This document shows positions 43,630 through 53,500 of a DNA stretch of 64,000 nt, one piece after another (the first letter of the stretch is position 1; the number at the start of each line of letters is the position of its first letter). The notes beneath the pieces were generated by a model. It saw nothing but the letters and a program-made list of their open reading frames with translations. It was not told where the DNA came from and ran no database searches. A program made the position numbers and the translations under genes. Source of the stretch: Pseudoalteromonas sp. MSK9-3 (lineage in GTDB: Bacteria > Pseudomonadota > Gammaproteobacteria > Enterobacterales > Alteromonadaceae); the NCBI RefSeq assembly GCF_003590335.1, contig NZ_MIET01000055.1, positions 31,354 to 95,353 on the forward strand. Reading direction: 5' to 3'.

Positions 43630-44309
43630 ACGTTGCGACTCATATATTGATTAAAGTCAGTGATGGCATTATGTGCAGGGGATTGCGCTTGACCATCACG
43701 CCATAGTTGTAAGGTTGCTAAACCTGCCGTTTTAGCGGCGTCTAATTCTTCGATAATATCACTTAGGAATAGCACTTCCGCTGCGCTATACGGGAGTTGT
43801 TCAATAATAGAGTGATATGATTTTGGCTCTTTTTTCCCGCCAATCTTGGTATCAAAATAGGCCTGAAATAATGGCCTCATATCCCCATAATCAGAATATT
43901 CAAACAGCAATTGTTGTGCTTTGACGGAGCCTGATGAATACACGTATAAAGGAGTGCCCTCGCGGTGTTGTGTACTGAGAAATTCAAATGCATCAGGATA
44001 AATATGACCCGTAAAATCACCATTTTCATAGCCAGCCTGCCATATTAACCCTTGCAATTGCTTTAAAGGGGTGACTTTTTCATCATTTTTTATCCAGTTA
44101 AGTAATGCATCAATTATCTCAGGTACGGATGCCATAGGGTTGGCAATGAGCTGTTTTACTGCGTTTAATTGTGTGGCGACTTCAGGAGTATGTTGATGTT
44201 TTTCCACAAATTCGGGCAAATGCTTCGCGGCATAAGGAAATAAGACATCTTTAACAAATGATATTCGAGTGATAGTGCCTTCGATATCTGTGATAATGGC
44301 TTTAATCAT
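43626..44309 (-). CDS. mtnC: Enolase-phosphatase E1
   Basis: This 227-residue HAD-superfamily enzyme enolises and dephosphorylates 2,3-diketo-5-methylthiopentyl 1-phosphate to acireductone. It has the HAD motif I variant TDIEGT, motif II YVYSSGS, a lysine in KIGGKKEP and motif IV LFLSDIIEELDAA. It overlaps both neighbours by 4 bp, so mtnB, mtnC and mtnD are a tight operon. Confidence 0.97.
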   Translation of the reverse strand: MIKAIITDIEGTITRISFVKDVLFPYAAKHLPEFVEKHQHTPEVATQLNAVKQLIANPMASVPEIIDALLNWIKNDEKVTPLKQLQGLIWQAGYENGDFTGHIYPDAFEFLSTQHREGTPLYVYSSGSVKAQQLLFEYSDYGDMRPLFQAYFDTKIGGKKEPKSYHSIIEQLPYSAAEVLFLSDIIEELDAAKTAGLATLQLWRDGQAQSPAHNAITDFNQYMSRNV

Positions 44310-44920
44310 CGTGTACCTTCTAGTTTTATACGTTCAAGTTCGCAAGCAAATAAAAATTCTAACCCTTCGATATGGCGGCGAGTTTCTGCAACGCTATGAC
44401 CCATCGCATATAGGCCATGGCCACGGATCAATATGCCATGCACAACCGGTGTGGTGGCATGATGTTTGGCGACACGCAAAGCGAGTCTTTCGATATCTTG
44501 GTCATTATCAAAAATAGCAATGTGCAAAGGGGTTAAATGACTGTCAATGCCACGGAGTGATTTTTGCATCTCATAGCCTTCGATGTGCAAAGTATCATTG
44601 CGAATAAAGCGCGATAATGTTGTCGCGGCAACAGAATGGGTATGGAGCACACATTCCGTGTTTGGACTAAGTTGATATAACATAAGGTGAAGCGCTGTTT
44701 CAGCGGAAGGGGCGCCAGTACCAGCGGTGATCTGTCCATCAGCACATAACTCTAAAAAGTGCTCGGGTTCGAGATACCCTTTATGATACCCACTTGCAGT
44801 GACAACAAACCCTGAATCAGTTCTTATTGAAAAGTTGCCGCCTGTTGCGGGGACCCATCCTTGTTGGCTTATCCAGTGCCCTGTCTCAATCAAGGCGCTT
44901 TTTGCAGCATGATTTTGCAT
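44306..44920 (-). CDS. mtnB: Methylthioribulose-1-phosphate dehydratase
   Basis: This 204-residue class II aldolase-fold enzyme dehydrates methylthioribulose 1-phosphate. It shows ATGGNFSIR, the zinc ligands HTHS and IRGHGLYAMG, and SAETALH. It is the first gene of the mtnBCD operon. The MetJ-like site at 44959-44974 lies 39 bp upstream of its ATG. Confidence 0.97.
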   Translation of the reverse strand: MQNHAAKSALIETGHWISQQGWVPATGGNFSIRTDSGFVVTASGYHKGYLEPEHFLELCADGQITAGTGAPSAETALHLMLYQLSPNTECVLHTHSVAATTLSRFIRNDTLHIEGYEMQKSLRGIDSHLTPLHIAIFDNDQDIERLALRVAKHHATTPVVHGILIRGHGLYAMGHSVAETRRHIEGLEFLFACELERIKLEGTR

Positions 44921-44958
44921 CTTATGTTACCTTTGCGTTATGCATTACAATTCAATTT

Positions 44959-44974
44959 AGACGGCTATACATCT
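44959..44974. promoter_or_regulatory. MetJ-like operator between mtnB and the aminotransferase gene
   Basis: AGACGGCT-ATACATCT is two adjacent 8-bp units matching AGACGTCT at 7 and 6 of 8 positions. The second unit is identical to one in the mtnK-mtnA operator (39972-39979). It probably represses mtnBCD and possibly the divergent aminotransferase gene 127 bp away. Confidence 0.7.
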
Positions 44975-45100
44975 ATTTCGATCATGATAACATCGCTTTT
45001 AAGATAGCACTACCTGTGAATATCGAAACCATAAAAGTGGGCTTATAAAGTTAAAGATTGGCATTGGTGGCAATACATCATAGATTCTTGGAGAAGCGCA

Positions 45101-46240
45101 GTGCGTAGTAAATTACCTAATCTTGGTATGAGTATTTTTAGTAAAATGACGGGGCTGGCAAATCAGTATGGGGCAATTAATTTATCGCAGGGCTTTCCTG
45201 AGTTTGATACCCCTGAATTTTTAAAACGCAGACTGGCAGACTATGTTCAGCAAGGAGTTAATCAATACGCTCCTTCAGCAGGTATTGCGCCTTTACAGCA
45301 ACAAATTAGTGCATTGGTCAAAAGGCGTTATCAGGCGAATATCAATGCTGATGATATGGTAACAGTGACATCTGGTGCCACTGAAGCTTTGTTTGTTGCG
45401 ATTCAATCGATCACGCGCTCGGGCGATGAAATAATAGTATTTGATCCTGCCTATGATTCATATAAGCCGGCGATTGAGCTTGCTGGTGGTAAGGCGGTCC
45501 ATGTTGCACTGAGCGCACCAGGTTATATGATTGATTGGGCGGAGGTTAAGCGCCTTATTAATGATAAAACGCGAGCCATTATTATTAATACGCCACATAA
45601 CCCCAGTGCAAAGACCTTGAAGTTGGCCGATCTAACAAGCTTAAAAAAACTGGTTATTCAGCATGATCTTTATGTGATCAGTGATGAGGTGTATGAACAT
45701 ATTACTTTCGATGAACAGCCTCATTTAAGTGTGTTACGAGATCCCGAATTATTTGAGCGTAGCTTTGTGGTGTCGAGCTTTGGCAAAACCTTCCATTGCA
45801 CGGGCTGGAAGATGGGCTATTGTATTGCACCAAGCAAATTAACTGTTGAGTTTAGAAAGTTACACCAATACGTGACATTTTCTAGCTTTACTCCCGCTCA
45901 GTTTGCCTTGGCTGATATGCTGGCGGAAGAGGGAACCCATGTTGACTCTTTGGCTCAGTTTTATCAACACAAGCGAGACTGCTTAGTGGCGGCATTAGCG
46001 TCTAGCCGTTTTCAAGTTTTGCCTAGTGAAGGCACGTACTTTTTATTACTTGATTATAGTCAACTCTCTGAATTGGATGACGTGGCATTTTGTGAGTATT
46101 TAGTCAAAGAAATTGGCATTGCGGCGATTCCGTTGAGTGTTTTTTATGACTCGCCGACGGGAGACCGTGTGATCAGACTATGTTTTGCAAAAGAAACTAA
46201 CACATTACTCGCTGCTGCGGAGAAGTTATGTCAACTCTAA
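45101..46240 (+). CDS. Class I aminotransferase, probable methionine-salvage transaminase (YbdL/MtnE-like)
   Basis: This 379-residue PLP enzyme resembles the YbdL methionine aminotransferase/glutamine transaminase K group. The PLP lysine lies in SSFGKTFHCTGWKMGY; NLSQGFPEFDTPEF near the N-terminus and NTPHNPSAK are typical. It should convert 2-keto-4-methylthiobutyrate to methionine, the last salvage step. The GTG start has GGAG 7 bp upstream. Its end overlaps the omega-amidase gene by 13 bp, and such transaminases often use glutamine with that amidase. Confidence 0.92.
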   Translation: MRSKLPNLGMSIFSKMTGLANQYGAINLSQGFPEFDTPEFLKRRLADYVQQGVNQYAPSAGIAPLQQQISALVKRRYQANINADDMVTVTSGATEALFVAIQSITRSGDEIIVFDPAYDSYKPAIELAGGKAVHVALSAPGYMIDWAEVKRLINDKTRAIIINTPHNPSAKTLKLADLTSLKKLVIQHDLYVISDEVYEHITFDEQPHLSVLRDPELFERSFVVSSFGKTFHCTGWKMGYCIAPSKLTVEFRKLHQYVTFSSFTPAQFALADMLAEEGTHVDSLAQFYQHKRDCLVAALASSRFQVLPSEGTYFLLLDYSQLSELDDVAFCEYLVKEIGIAAIPLSVFYDSPTGDRVIRLCFAKETNTLLAAAEKLCQL

Positions 46241-47037
46241 CACACAATGGTAGCTCGCAATTGTGCGTGGCATTAGTGCAACAGGACATTGCTTGGTTAC
46301 AGCCAGAGCTTAATTTTACGCAGCTAGAGATGTTATTAACCAAGCGCTTGAGCGACCACGCTCACCCGGTTGATTTAATTCTGCTACCTGAAACCTTTGC
46401 GACAGGGTTTGCGGTTGATTTAGCCGTTGCTGAAGCTCAGCCAGGTCCTATTTTACAATGGCTCATCACTACAGCTCAGCGTTTTCAGGCGGTTATTGCG
46501 GGGTCTGTATTGGTAAAGCAAGGTGCAAAACAAGTTAACCGTTTTTACTGGGTACGCCCAGATGGCACCATATCATATTATGATAAAAGACATTTGTTTC
46601 GACTTGGCAATGAAGGTGAGTATGTCGAGGCAGGGCAATCCCGAGCGATATTTACCCTTGGTGAGTTCAGGTTTTTACCACAAGTGTGTTACGACTTAAG
46701 GTTTCCTGTTTTTCAGCGAAACCGTAATGATTATGATGTCATGGTTAATGTGGCCAATTGGCCAGCTGCCAGACGACATGTTTGGGATACCTTGTTGATG
46801 GCCAGAGCAATGGAAAATCAGTGTTATGTACTCGCTTGTAATCGCATTGGCACGGATGGAAAAGGAGTTGCACACAATGGTGGCACCGCGGTCTATGACT
46901 TTAAAGGTGAGCCGCTATTACAATCACCTGATGATCAGGCCTGTGTTGAAATTGTTCAATTGCGCAAAAATACTTTGGATGAATTTCGAGCCGGTTTCCC
47001 AGCTCATTTAGATGCCGATGAGTTTATGCTGCGTTAA
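46228..47037 (+). CDS. Omega-amidase, YafV-type nitrilase-superfamily hydrolase
   Basis: This 269-residue carbon-nitrogen hydrolase has the Glu-Lys-Cys triad in LLPETFATGF, YDKRHLFRLG and QVCYDLRFP. YafV/Nit2 enzymes hydrolyse 2-oxoglutaramate, the keto product left when glutamine donates its amino group, and so pull the transamination forward. The 13-bp overlap with the aminotransferase gene supports this pairing. Its stop overlaps the converging chemoreceptor gene by 4 bp. Confidence 0.92.
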   Translation: MSTLTHNGSSQLCVALVQQDIAWLQPELNFTQLEMLLTKRLSDHAHPVDLILLPETFATGFAVDLAVAEAQPGPILQWLITTAQRFQAVIAGSVLVKQGAKQVNRFYWVRPDGTISYYDKRHLFRLGNEGEYVEAGQSRAIFTLGEFRFLPQVCYDLRFPVFQRNRNDYDVMVNVANWPAARRHVWDTLLMARAMENQCYVLACNRIGTDGKGVAHNGGTAVYDFKGEPLLQSPDDQACVEIVQLRKNTLDEFRAGFPAHLDADEFMLR

Positions 47038-50000
47038 CTCGCCGTATTATGCGTCAGCCGTTGGAGGCTGCTCGCGTCGGGCTCTGACAACGCAAAATAA
47101 CCAAGTAAGCGGCGCATTTCGTTGGCTTGATCCGCCATTTGTTTCGCCGCTGCCATCGTTTCTTCTGTAATGGCGGAGTTTTCTTGGATCAAATCAGTTA
47201 AGCGCTGCACCACTAAATCCACTTCAGTGATCGCCTGTTGCTGTGTCATGGTAGATTGATTGATTTTGACGATAGTCCCGTTTACTTTAGAAACCGCGTC
47301 TACGATTTGCTCTAATTTGTGACCTGAGCTATTCGCCATTTCGGTACTTTGTTCCACTTTTTCATTGCTGTTTGCGATGATGTTTTTGATTTGCTTCGCT
47401 GAAGCGGCGCTTCTACCAGCGAGTTCTCTGACTTCATTAGCGACCACAGCAAATCCTCGACCATGTTCACCTGCTCGTGCTGCTTCAACCGCAGCGTTGA
47501 GTGCTAACAAATTGGTTTGAAAGGCTAAAGCGTCAATAACAGAGACAATTTCGTTGATATCCTTACTGGCATTGTTGACTTCTTCAATGGCAACCACGGT
47601 ATCTTTTGATAGTGTGCCACCTTCCTGAGCAATATCTTGTGCATTGTCTGATAACTCAACTGCATTACTTGATTGTTTCGCCACCGCAGTTATCTCACTT
47701 AATATATGACCAGTGCTGGCGCTTGCTTCTTCTAAATTGGCTGCTTGCTCCTCAGTTCGGGCACTGATCTCCGTATTACTGGCCGCAATTTCTCCAGCGC
47801 TTTGCGAAACATGATTTGCCGAAAGCTGGATCCCCTCAATAACTTCGGTGAGCTTGCGGATGGTTTTATTCACATCTTGTTTGAGTACTAAAAAGACGCC
47901 CTCATAGTCACCAGAGATAGCATCGGTTAATTTGCCTTGAGAAACTGCACTGAGGACATGGGTGACTTCACTGATAGCACCTGAAATAATAGCAATAGAC
48001 CCATTTACATCTTCTTTAAGTTGTTGCAATTGACCTTGTAACGACAGCTCGATTTTCAAACTAAAGTTGCCCTGACACAGAGCAGCCATGACAGAACTGA
48101 GCTCCTCGATAACCTGATTCAGATTTTCAACCGAGTTATTAATATCAATTTTTAGTGTATTGAGCTGCCCTGGCATTACCGAGGTTATCGTTCTGTCAAA
48201 GCGCCCGTGGCTAATCGCCATCATCACTGACGAAATCTCACTGACGGCTTTATCAAGATCTCTGATTGAGGTGTTGATATCTTCTTTTAACACGCCTAAT
48301 TGACCTTGTGCAGGGCACTCTACGCTTTGCTTGAAATTTCCTTTGCTCATCGCGGCCATTACAGTGCTAATGTCTTTAATGATCAGGGCTAGGTTATCGA
48401 CACTAAAGTTGATGTTTTCTTTTAGCTCATTGAGTTGCCCTTCAAGCGGAATACTAACACGTTGTGAAAAGTCTCCTTGTTTAATTGCCCTCATTACGGT
48501 GCTTATTTCGTCAATGGCCCCAGAGACACTGAAAACAGAGTTATTTACGCTATCTTTAAGCTGGCCTAACTTACCCTGGGCTGCAATGGAAACTTGGCCT
48601 TTAAAATCGCCATGTTCGACATTTTCCATCACCCCAACAATGGCATTCATGGTGTCGTTAAGTGATTGCAAGGATTGGTTTATATTACTCTTAAGCTTGT
48701 CTAAATCTCCAGACATTGGGGCGTTGAGTTGGTGGCTAAACTGTCCTACTGACATGGCTTTCACAACTTGATTTATTTCACCAATGGCAATATCTAAACT
48801 ATCAGCACAGTGATTGGTGGCTTGCTTGAGGGTTTCAAGTTCACCTTTACATTGGGCTTTTATACGTTTGGAGAATCGTCCTGATGCCATTTCATTCATC
48901 ACTACATTGGTTTCTGATATAGACTGCTGAAGCGCGTTTAATAGCGAGTTAAAGGCTTGGGCCGATTGCCCAATTTCATCTTGTGACGCGACGGGAGCTC
49001 GAATCGAGAAATCACCTTCTTGTTCAACTCTACGCATGGTATTTACTAATGAATGGGCTGGACGAGTGAGTGTACGTGCGAAAAGAAAGGCACTGACAAC
49101 AATCGCGGTGATAGTGAATAGTAAGACAATAGCGAGTAAGTTCCGTAGCCGAGTGACGGCATAGAAGGCTTCTTGTTTGTCGATTTCAGCAATTAATGCC
49201 CACTCGGCACCCATTACTGTAACAGGCATAAAAGCGGATAAGACAGGTTGCCCATTGTAGTCCATGATGAGCTTTTGTCCCTGCTCACCTTGTATTGCAC
49301 GCTGAAAAGCCTCGGTGTTAATGGCTCCTTTATCTGGGTATTTAAAAGAGTTGATGACCGAATGGTTTTGCGGGTCTAAGTAAGAATCAGAGCGCATCAA
49401 ACCATCGCTACCGACAAGGTAGGTTTCGCCACTATCACCTAACCCTTCACGTTCGGTCATGATCTGATTTAACGCGTCAATCGAAAGCTGAAAGATTAAT
49501 GTTGCCTTGGCCTGTTCGCTATTGACCAGTGGCGCGGCAATAAAGCTGGCGGGGGCATTGTATGAGGGTAAGTATTGTTGATAGTCAACAAAGGCATATT
49601 GTTCTGGAGAGGTTAAAAGGCGTGCTTGTTGAAACACTTTAGCAAGATTGCTATCAGCATAGGGACCTGTTAGTAAGGAAGTCGCAAAGTCGAGCTCTTT
49701 ATACACCGAATACACGATATTACCCGTTTCGTTGTCGACGATGAAAATATCATAAAAGTGGTTAATTTCTGCAATTTTCAAAAAATATTCATGATGTCGC
49801 TGATGTGTCGCGTCGTACTCGTCATCATGGTTGGTAGCTAACAATTGGGATTTTTCACCCAATGGAAAGGGGTTGTCTGAAATGTAGCGATGTTGTAATG
49901 AAATGCCTTCAGCATTCACACTATTTAGTAAGTCGTCAGGTGGCATCACTCCTGGGTTCTCATCGGTAAACTTTTTAGTAAACTCATTATCGTAAAATGA

Positions 50001-50324
50001 CACCAGTCCATCGGGCGTAAATGTACTGCCATCAAGTGAACTGTACGCGTACATAAATTCTTTGGCGGCTGTTTGTGCATAAGGGTTGTGTGCCAGTGCA
50101 CTCATTTTGTTTTTTACTGCTTTGAAATGACGTTCAACAGCGCTTTTTTTGATTTCTCCGACCGCGCCGAGCTGCGAGTATGCTTGTTCTTGCAGCGCTG
50201 TAGATGCATGGTACAACGCCATTGAGATGACAATGGCGATAGGTGCAAGTGCAACAAGTAAAAATGCCACAACGAGCTTCTTGGTCAGGTCTAATGAATG
50301 ATAGATTGCGCTTATACTGGCCAC
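47034..50324 (-). CDS. Methyl-accepting chemotaxis protein with nine HAMP units
   Basis: This 1096-residue chemoreceptor has a first membrane helix (about 15-37), a large periplasmic Cache-like sensor (about 40-385), a second helix (about 395-415), then a canonical HAMP followed by eight tandem HAMP-like units of about 45 residues. Each unit carries a G-x-F turn and a GQL-x-x-LK core. The signalling hairpin is normal, with the tip FQTNLLALNAAVEAARAGE. The GTG start has AAGGA 7 bp upstream. Typical receptors have one HAMP. It converges on the omega-amidase gene with a 4-bp overlap. The ligand is unknown. Confidence 0.93.
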   Translation of the reverse strand: MASISAIYHSLDLTKKLVVAFLLVALAPIAIVISMALYHASTALQEQAYSQLGAVGEIKKSAVERHFKAVKNKMSALAHNPYAQTAAKEFMYAYSSLDGSTFTPDGLVSFYDNEFTKKFTDENPGVMPPDDLLNSVNAEGISLQHRYISDNPFPLGEKSQLLATNHDDEYDATHQRHHEYFLKIAEINHFYDIFIVDNETGNIVYSVYKELDFATSLLTGPYADSNLAKVFQQARLLTSPEQYAFVDYQQYLPSYNAPASFIAAPLVNSEQAKATLIFQLSIDALNQIMTEREGLGDSGETYLVGSDGLMRSDSYLDPQNHSVINSFKYPDKGAINTEAFQRAIQGEQGQKLIMDYNGQPVLSAFMPVTVMGAEWALIAEIDKQEAFYAVTRLRNLLAIVLLFTITAIVVSAFLFARTLTRPAHSLVNTMRRVEQEGDFSIRAPVASQDEIGQSAQAFNSLLNALQQSISETNVVMNEMASGRFSKRIKAQCKGELETLKQATNHCADSLDIAIGEINQVVKAMSVGQFSHQLNAPMSGDLDKLKSNINQSLQSLNDTMNAIVGVMENVEHGDFKGQVSIAAQGKLGQLKDSVNNSVFSVSGAIDEISTVMRAIKQGDFSQRVSIPLEGQLNELKENINFSVDNLALIIKDISTVMAAMSKGNFKQSVECPAQGQLGVLKEDINTSIRDLDKAVSEISSVMMAISHGRFDRTITSVMPGQLNTLKIDINNSVENLNQVIEELSSVMAALCQGNFSLKIELSLQGQLQQLKEDVNGSIAIISGAISEVTHVLSAVSQGKLTDAISGDYEGVFLVLKQDVNKTIRKLTEVIEGIQLSANHVSQSAGEIAASNTEISARTEEQAANLEEASASTGHILSEITAVAKQSSNAVELSDNAQDIAQEGGTLSKDTVVAIEEVNNASKDINEIVSVIDALAFQTNLLALNAAVEAARAGEHGRGFAVVANEVRELAGRSAASAKQIKNIIANSNEKVEQSTEMANSSGHKLEQIVDAVSKVNGTIVKINQSTMTQQQAITEVDLVVQRLTDLIQENSAITEETMAAAKQMADQANEMRRLLGYFALSEPDASSLQRLTHNTAS

Positions 50325-50466
50325 GGCATGTTCCTTGTCCTAGTTTACTGTGCTCACAAAAATAAGAGCGTTGTAGCAAAGTGTAGAACAGTTCTCGTTT
50401 ACGTCTAGCAAAAGGGGAGGAAATGTGTGCCGAAATTTGCGAAAAAATAGAGGCGTTAGTGAGATG

Positions 50467-50493
50467 AAAAAGGCCACCAAAGGCAGCCTTTTT
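50467..50493 (-). terminator. Terminator after the amidohydrolase gene
   Basis: On the minus strand AAAAAGGC and GCCTTTTT pair around an 11-base loop, followed by more T. It lies 19 bp after the amidohydrolase stop. Confidence 0.65.
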
Positions 50494-50511
50494 ATATTTT
50501 AAAACAATTAA

Positions 50512-53500
50512 TTAGTGTTTCCAGTGGTATTTGTGCGCTTTTTCTTCCATGTACATCTGCGTTGCAGGATGCATTTGTGTTTTAGTGCCATTTTCAAAGA
50601 AGAAAGGCGCTCGTTTGTTGTCGTAGTTACCTACTTCATTCATGGTTGCTGAATCGTAAATACGGCCATTGATCACGGTGTAAGCGACTTTTTCTGATTG
50701 ACGAATATCAGTTAATACATCGCCATCAATAATTGCCAAGTCGGCTAATTTACCTGTTTCGATAGTGCCGATGTCATGATCCATACCAAGATATTTTGCG
50801 CCGTCAATTGTGCCACTGCGCAGTGCTTCCCATGCACTGAATCCGCCTTGTGCCATCGACCATAGTTCCCAATGTGCCGCAAGACCTTCACGTTGACCGT
50901 GTGCCCCGATATGAACGGTGACACCTTCATCACGCAATTGCTTAGCAACTTCAGCAGCCAATATATGGTTGTAAAGTCTTTCTGGTGCTTGGCCTGGACG
51001 AATTGCATGCGGCTTAACAATGTATTCAGGTACAAAGCTCATTAAACGCTCGTTTTCCCATACATTGGTGTGCTCGTAGAAGTAGTCTTCCCCTTTTATA
51101 CCGCCATAGGCGACTACAAATGTTGGGGTAAATCCGACATTACTCTGGCCCCACATTTGTTCTACGTCAGAATAAATATGTGGAATTGGCAATGCATGTT
51201 CAACGCCCGTATGGCCGTCGACAATCATATTCATATTATGTTGAAATTTAGATCCCCCTTCAGGAACAACCATAATCTCCATATTTTTTGCGGCTTCTAG
51301 CACTTGCTGGCGAGTTTCACGGCGAGGGTGGTTATAACTCTTAACAGAAATTGCACCCGAATCTTTAAGACGTTTTACATGGAATTCGGCATCATCTAGA
51401 TTGCTGATAGGCGTTTTATACCCTGGTGCGTTACCGGCATAAAGAATACGGCCAACAGAATAAATACGTGGCGCTAACGTTTCACCTGCTTTTGCAAGTT
51501 CAGCCATCGAAAACACTTCAGATGAGTTGTTTGATGGATCATGAATGGTTGTTACACCAAAGCTGAGGTTTGAGTATTGGTTCCAGTTTTGTTTTGGCTG
51601 TAGGTCGTAGCTACCATAGCTGCCATGGGCATGCGCATCAATTAAACCTGGAATAACCGTTTTACCACTGATGTCCATGGTTTTTGCACCGTCAGGGATC
51701 GCGACTTCACCTTGTTTACCCACCGCAACAATGCGGTTCTCTTTGATGATGATCACACCATTTGAGATGATTTCTTGCTGTTTATCAGCATCACGCATCG
51801 TCACAACAGTCCCGCCTACGAGCGCGAGTGTACCTTCTGGTTTGTCTGCTTGTTTTTCAAAGCTTAAGTCGATGCCTTGCGCAGTAAGCTCGGTTGGTGT
51901 GGTTTTACCTTCGGTCAAAAAGGCAAAAGTATCGGTTAATTTACGTTGATATAAATTAGGACCGAATGCCCACGTAAGCGCGCTACTATCACTCACCCAG
52001 TTTAGATAATCACCAGAGTATTTTGATACCTGCTTAACCGGGAAGGATTTAGTCCCTTTATTGATCGTCAGGGTTTTACCGGTACTCGTAAACGGGGCAA
52101 CAAACGTATTGAAATGCTCAATAAAGGCGACATATTTGCCGTCTGGTGAGACTTTAAAGTCAAAGATGTAATCACCTTTAAAGTGGCTACGTTCTTCTTG
52201 GCCGTTTAGGTTTACGCTTTTCAGTTCACGGTTTGTTTCACCCGCAACAGAGAAGAAAACACGGTCAGATGCTGCGCCAAAGTGTGGGTTATCACCTGAT
52301 TTAACAAGACGCTTGGCGTCGCCACCTTTGCTGCTAACTAGATAAATGCCCGGAGACATAGACCAATCACCATTTAATAAATAACCACCGGTGACTTTCT
52401 TATACAAGACTTGCTTGCCGTCAGGTGAAAAGCTAGGTGACACGTAGTGGCCTGGCTGTTGGGTGATGGTTTTTCCTTTTCCGCCTTTGGCTGAGACAAC
52501 ACGAATAGATCCGAGTTCTTTGTCATCCCACGCGGTATATACGATAGATTTTCCATCGCGAGAATAGCTTGGGTAGAATTCAAAGTGATCGGTTTGTGTT
52601 GTTAAACGGCGCACTTTTCCAGAGGCAATATCTTTTACATATAAGTAGCCAAGGGCTTGAAAGAGTGCTGTTTCGCCATTCGGCGAAAGTTGTGACCAAC
52701 GCGCCATTTTTACTTTAAAGCTATCTGGGGCGACATCAACAGCAAACCGTAATGCAGGCGTAATTTGCTTTTCAGCGATGATGCGCGTTGGAATCACTTG
52801 TGCCTGTTTTGAGTCGATATTAACAGTGCGGAATACGCCGCCAGCCCAAAATACCAATGATTTACCATCTGGTGTGTATGCAAATGACGGTGTATTACCG
52901 TGCGCGCCATTGGCCTCTTGTAAATCTCGGTCTAAGCCTGCATAAATCTCAGTTTCAATGCCCGACTCAAGGTTTTTAATATACAGCGCACTGGCCATAG
53001 CTTTGCCGTCATCAACACGTTTTACAAACGCGATAGACTTGCCATCAGGACTTGGTGTCGGACGAATCGCGCCACCCGCACCGCGAATAACCACCTCTTC
53101 TTCACCGGTAGCAAGATCCCAACTACGGACTTCAAATACAGTATCAAGGGCATTTTTATTGTATTGCCAGCGCACGCCAGCGGTACCATCTACTGAGTAA
53201 TAGATTTTTTTGCCATCGATAGAGAATGCTGGCTCAGCGACGTTCTTTTGAGACTTCGCGCCATGCAGACGGTCTCTTACTACAACCCCTTTACCGCCAC
53301 TAATATGGTACATGCGAATTGAGCCACCAGGGATGGTACGACCGGTTACTTGGCCTTGTTTAACCGCAATGTACTGGCCGTCAGGAGACCAAGCTGGGTT
53401 ATGCACGATATTATGGCTTTCTTTTGATACTTGTTTTTTGTTTTCGCCATTAATATCCATCACCCATAAATTATCACCACCGGCGCGGTCAGAGATAAAA

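Noticed and set aside
44959..44974. SAM riboswitch in front of mtnB
   Set aside because: The leader is too short and shows no SAM-aptamer helices; the tandem 8-bp boxes fit MetJ better.
48331..48771. 146-codon plus-strand ORF inside the chemoreceptor
   Set aside because: It is antisense to the repeated HAMP units; the repetition of the coding strand explains the long open frame.
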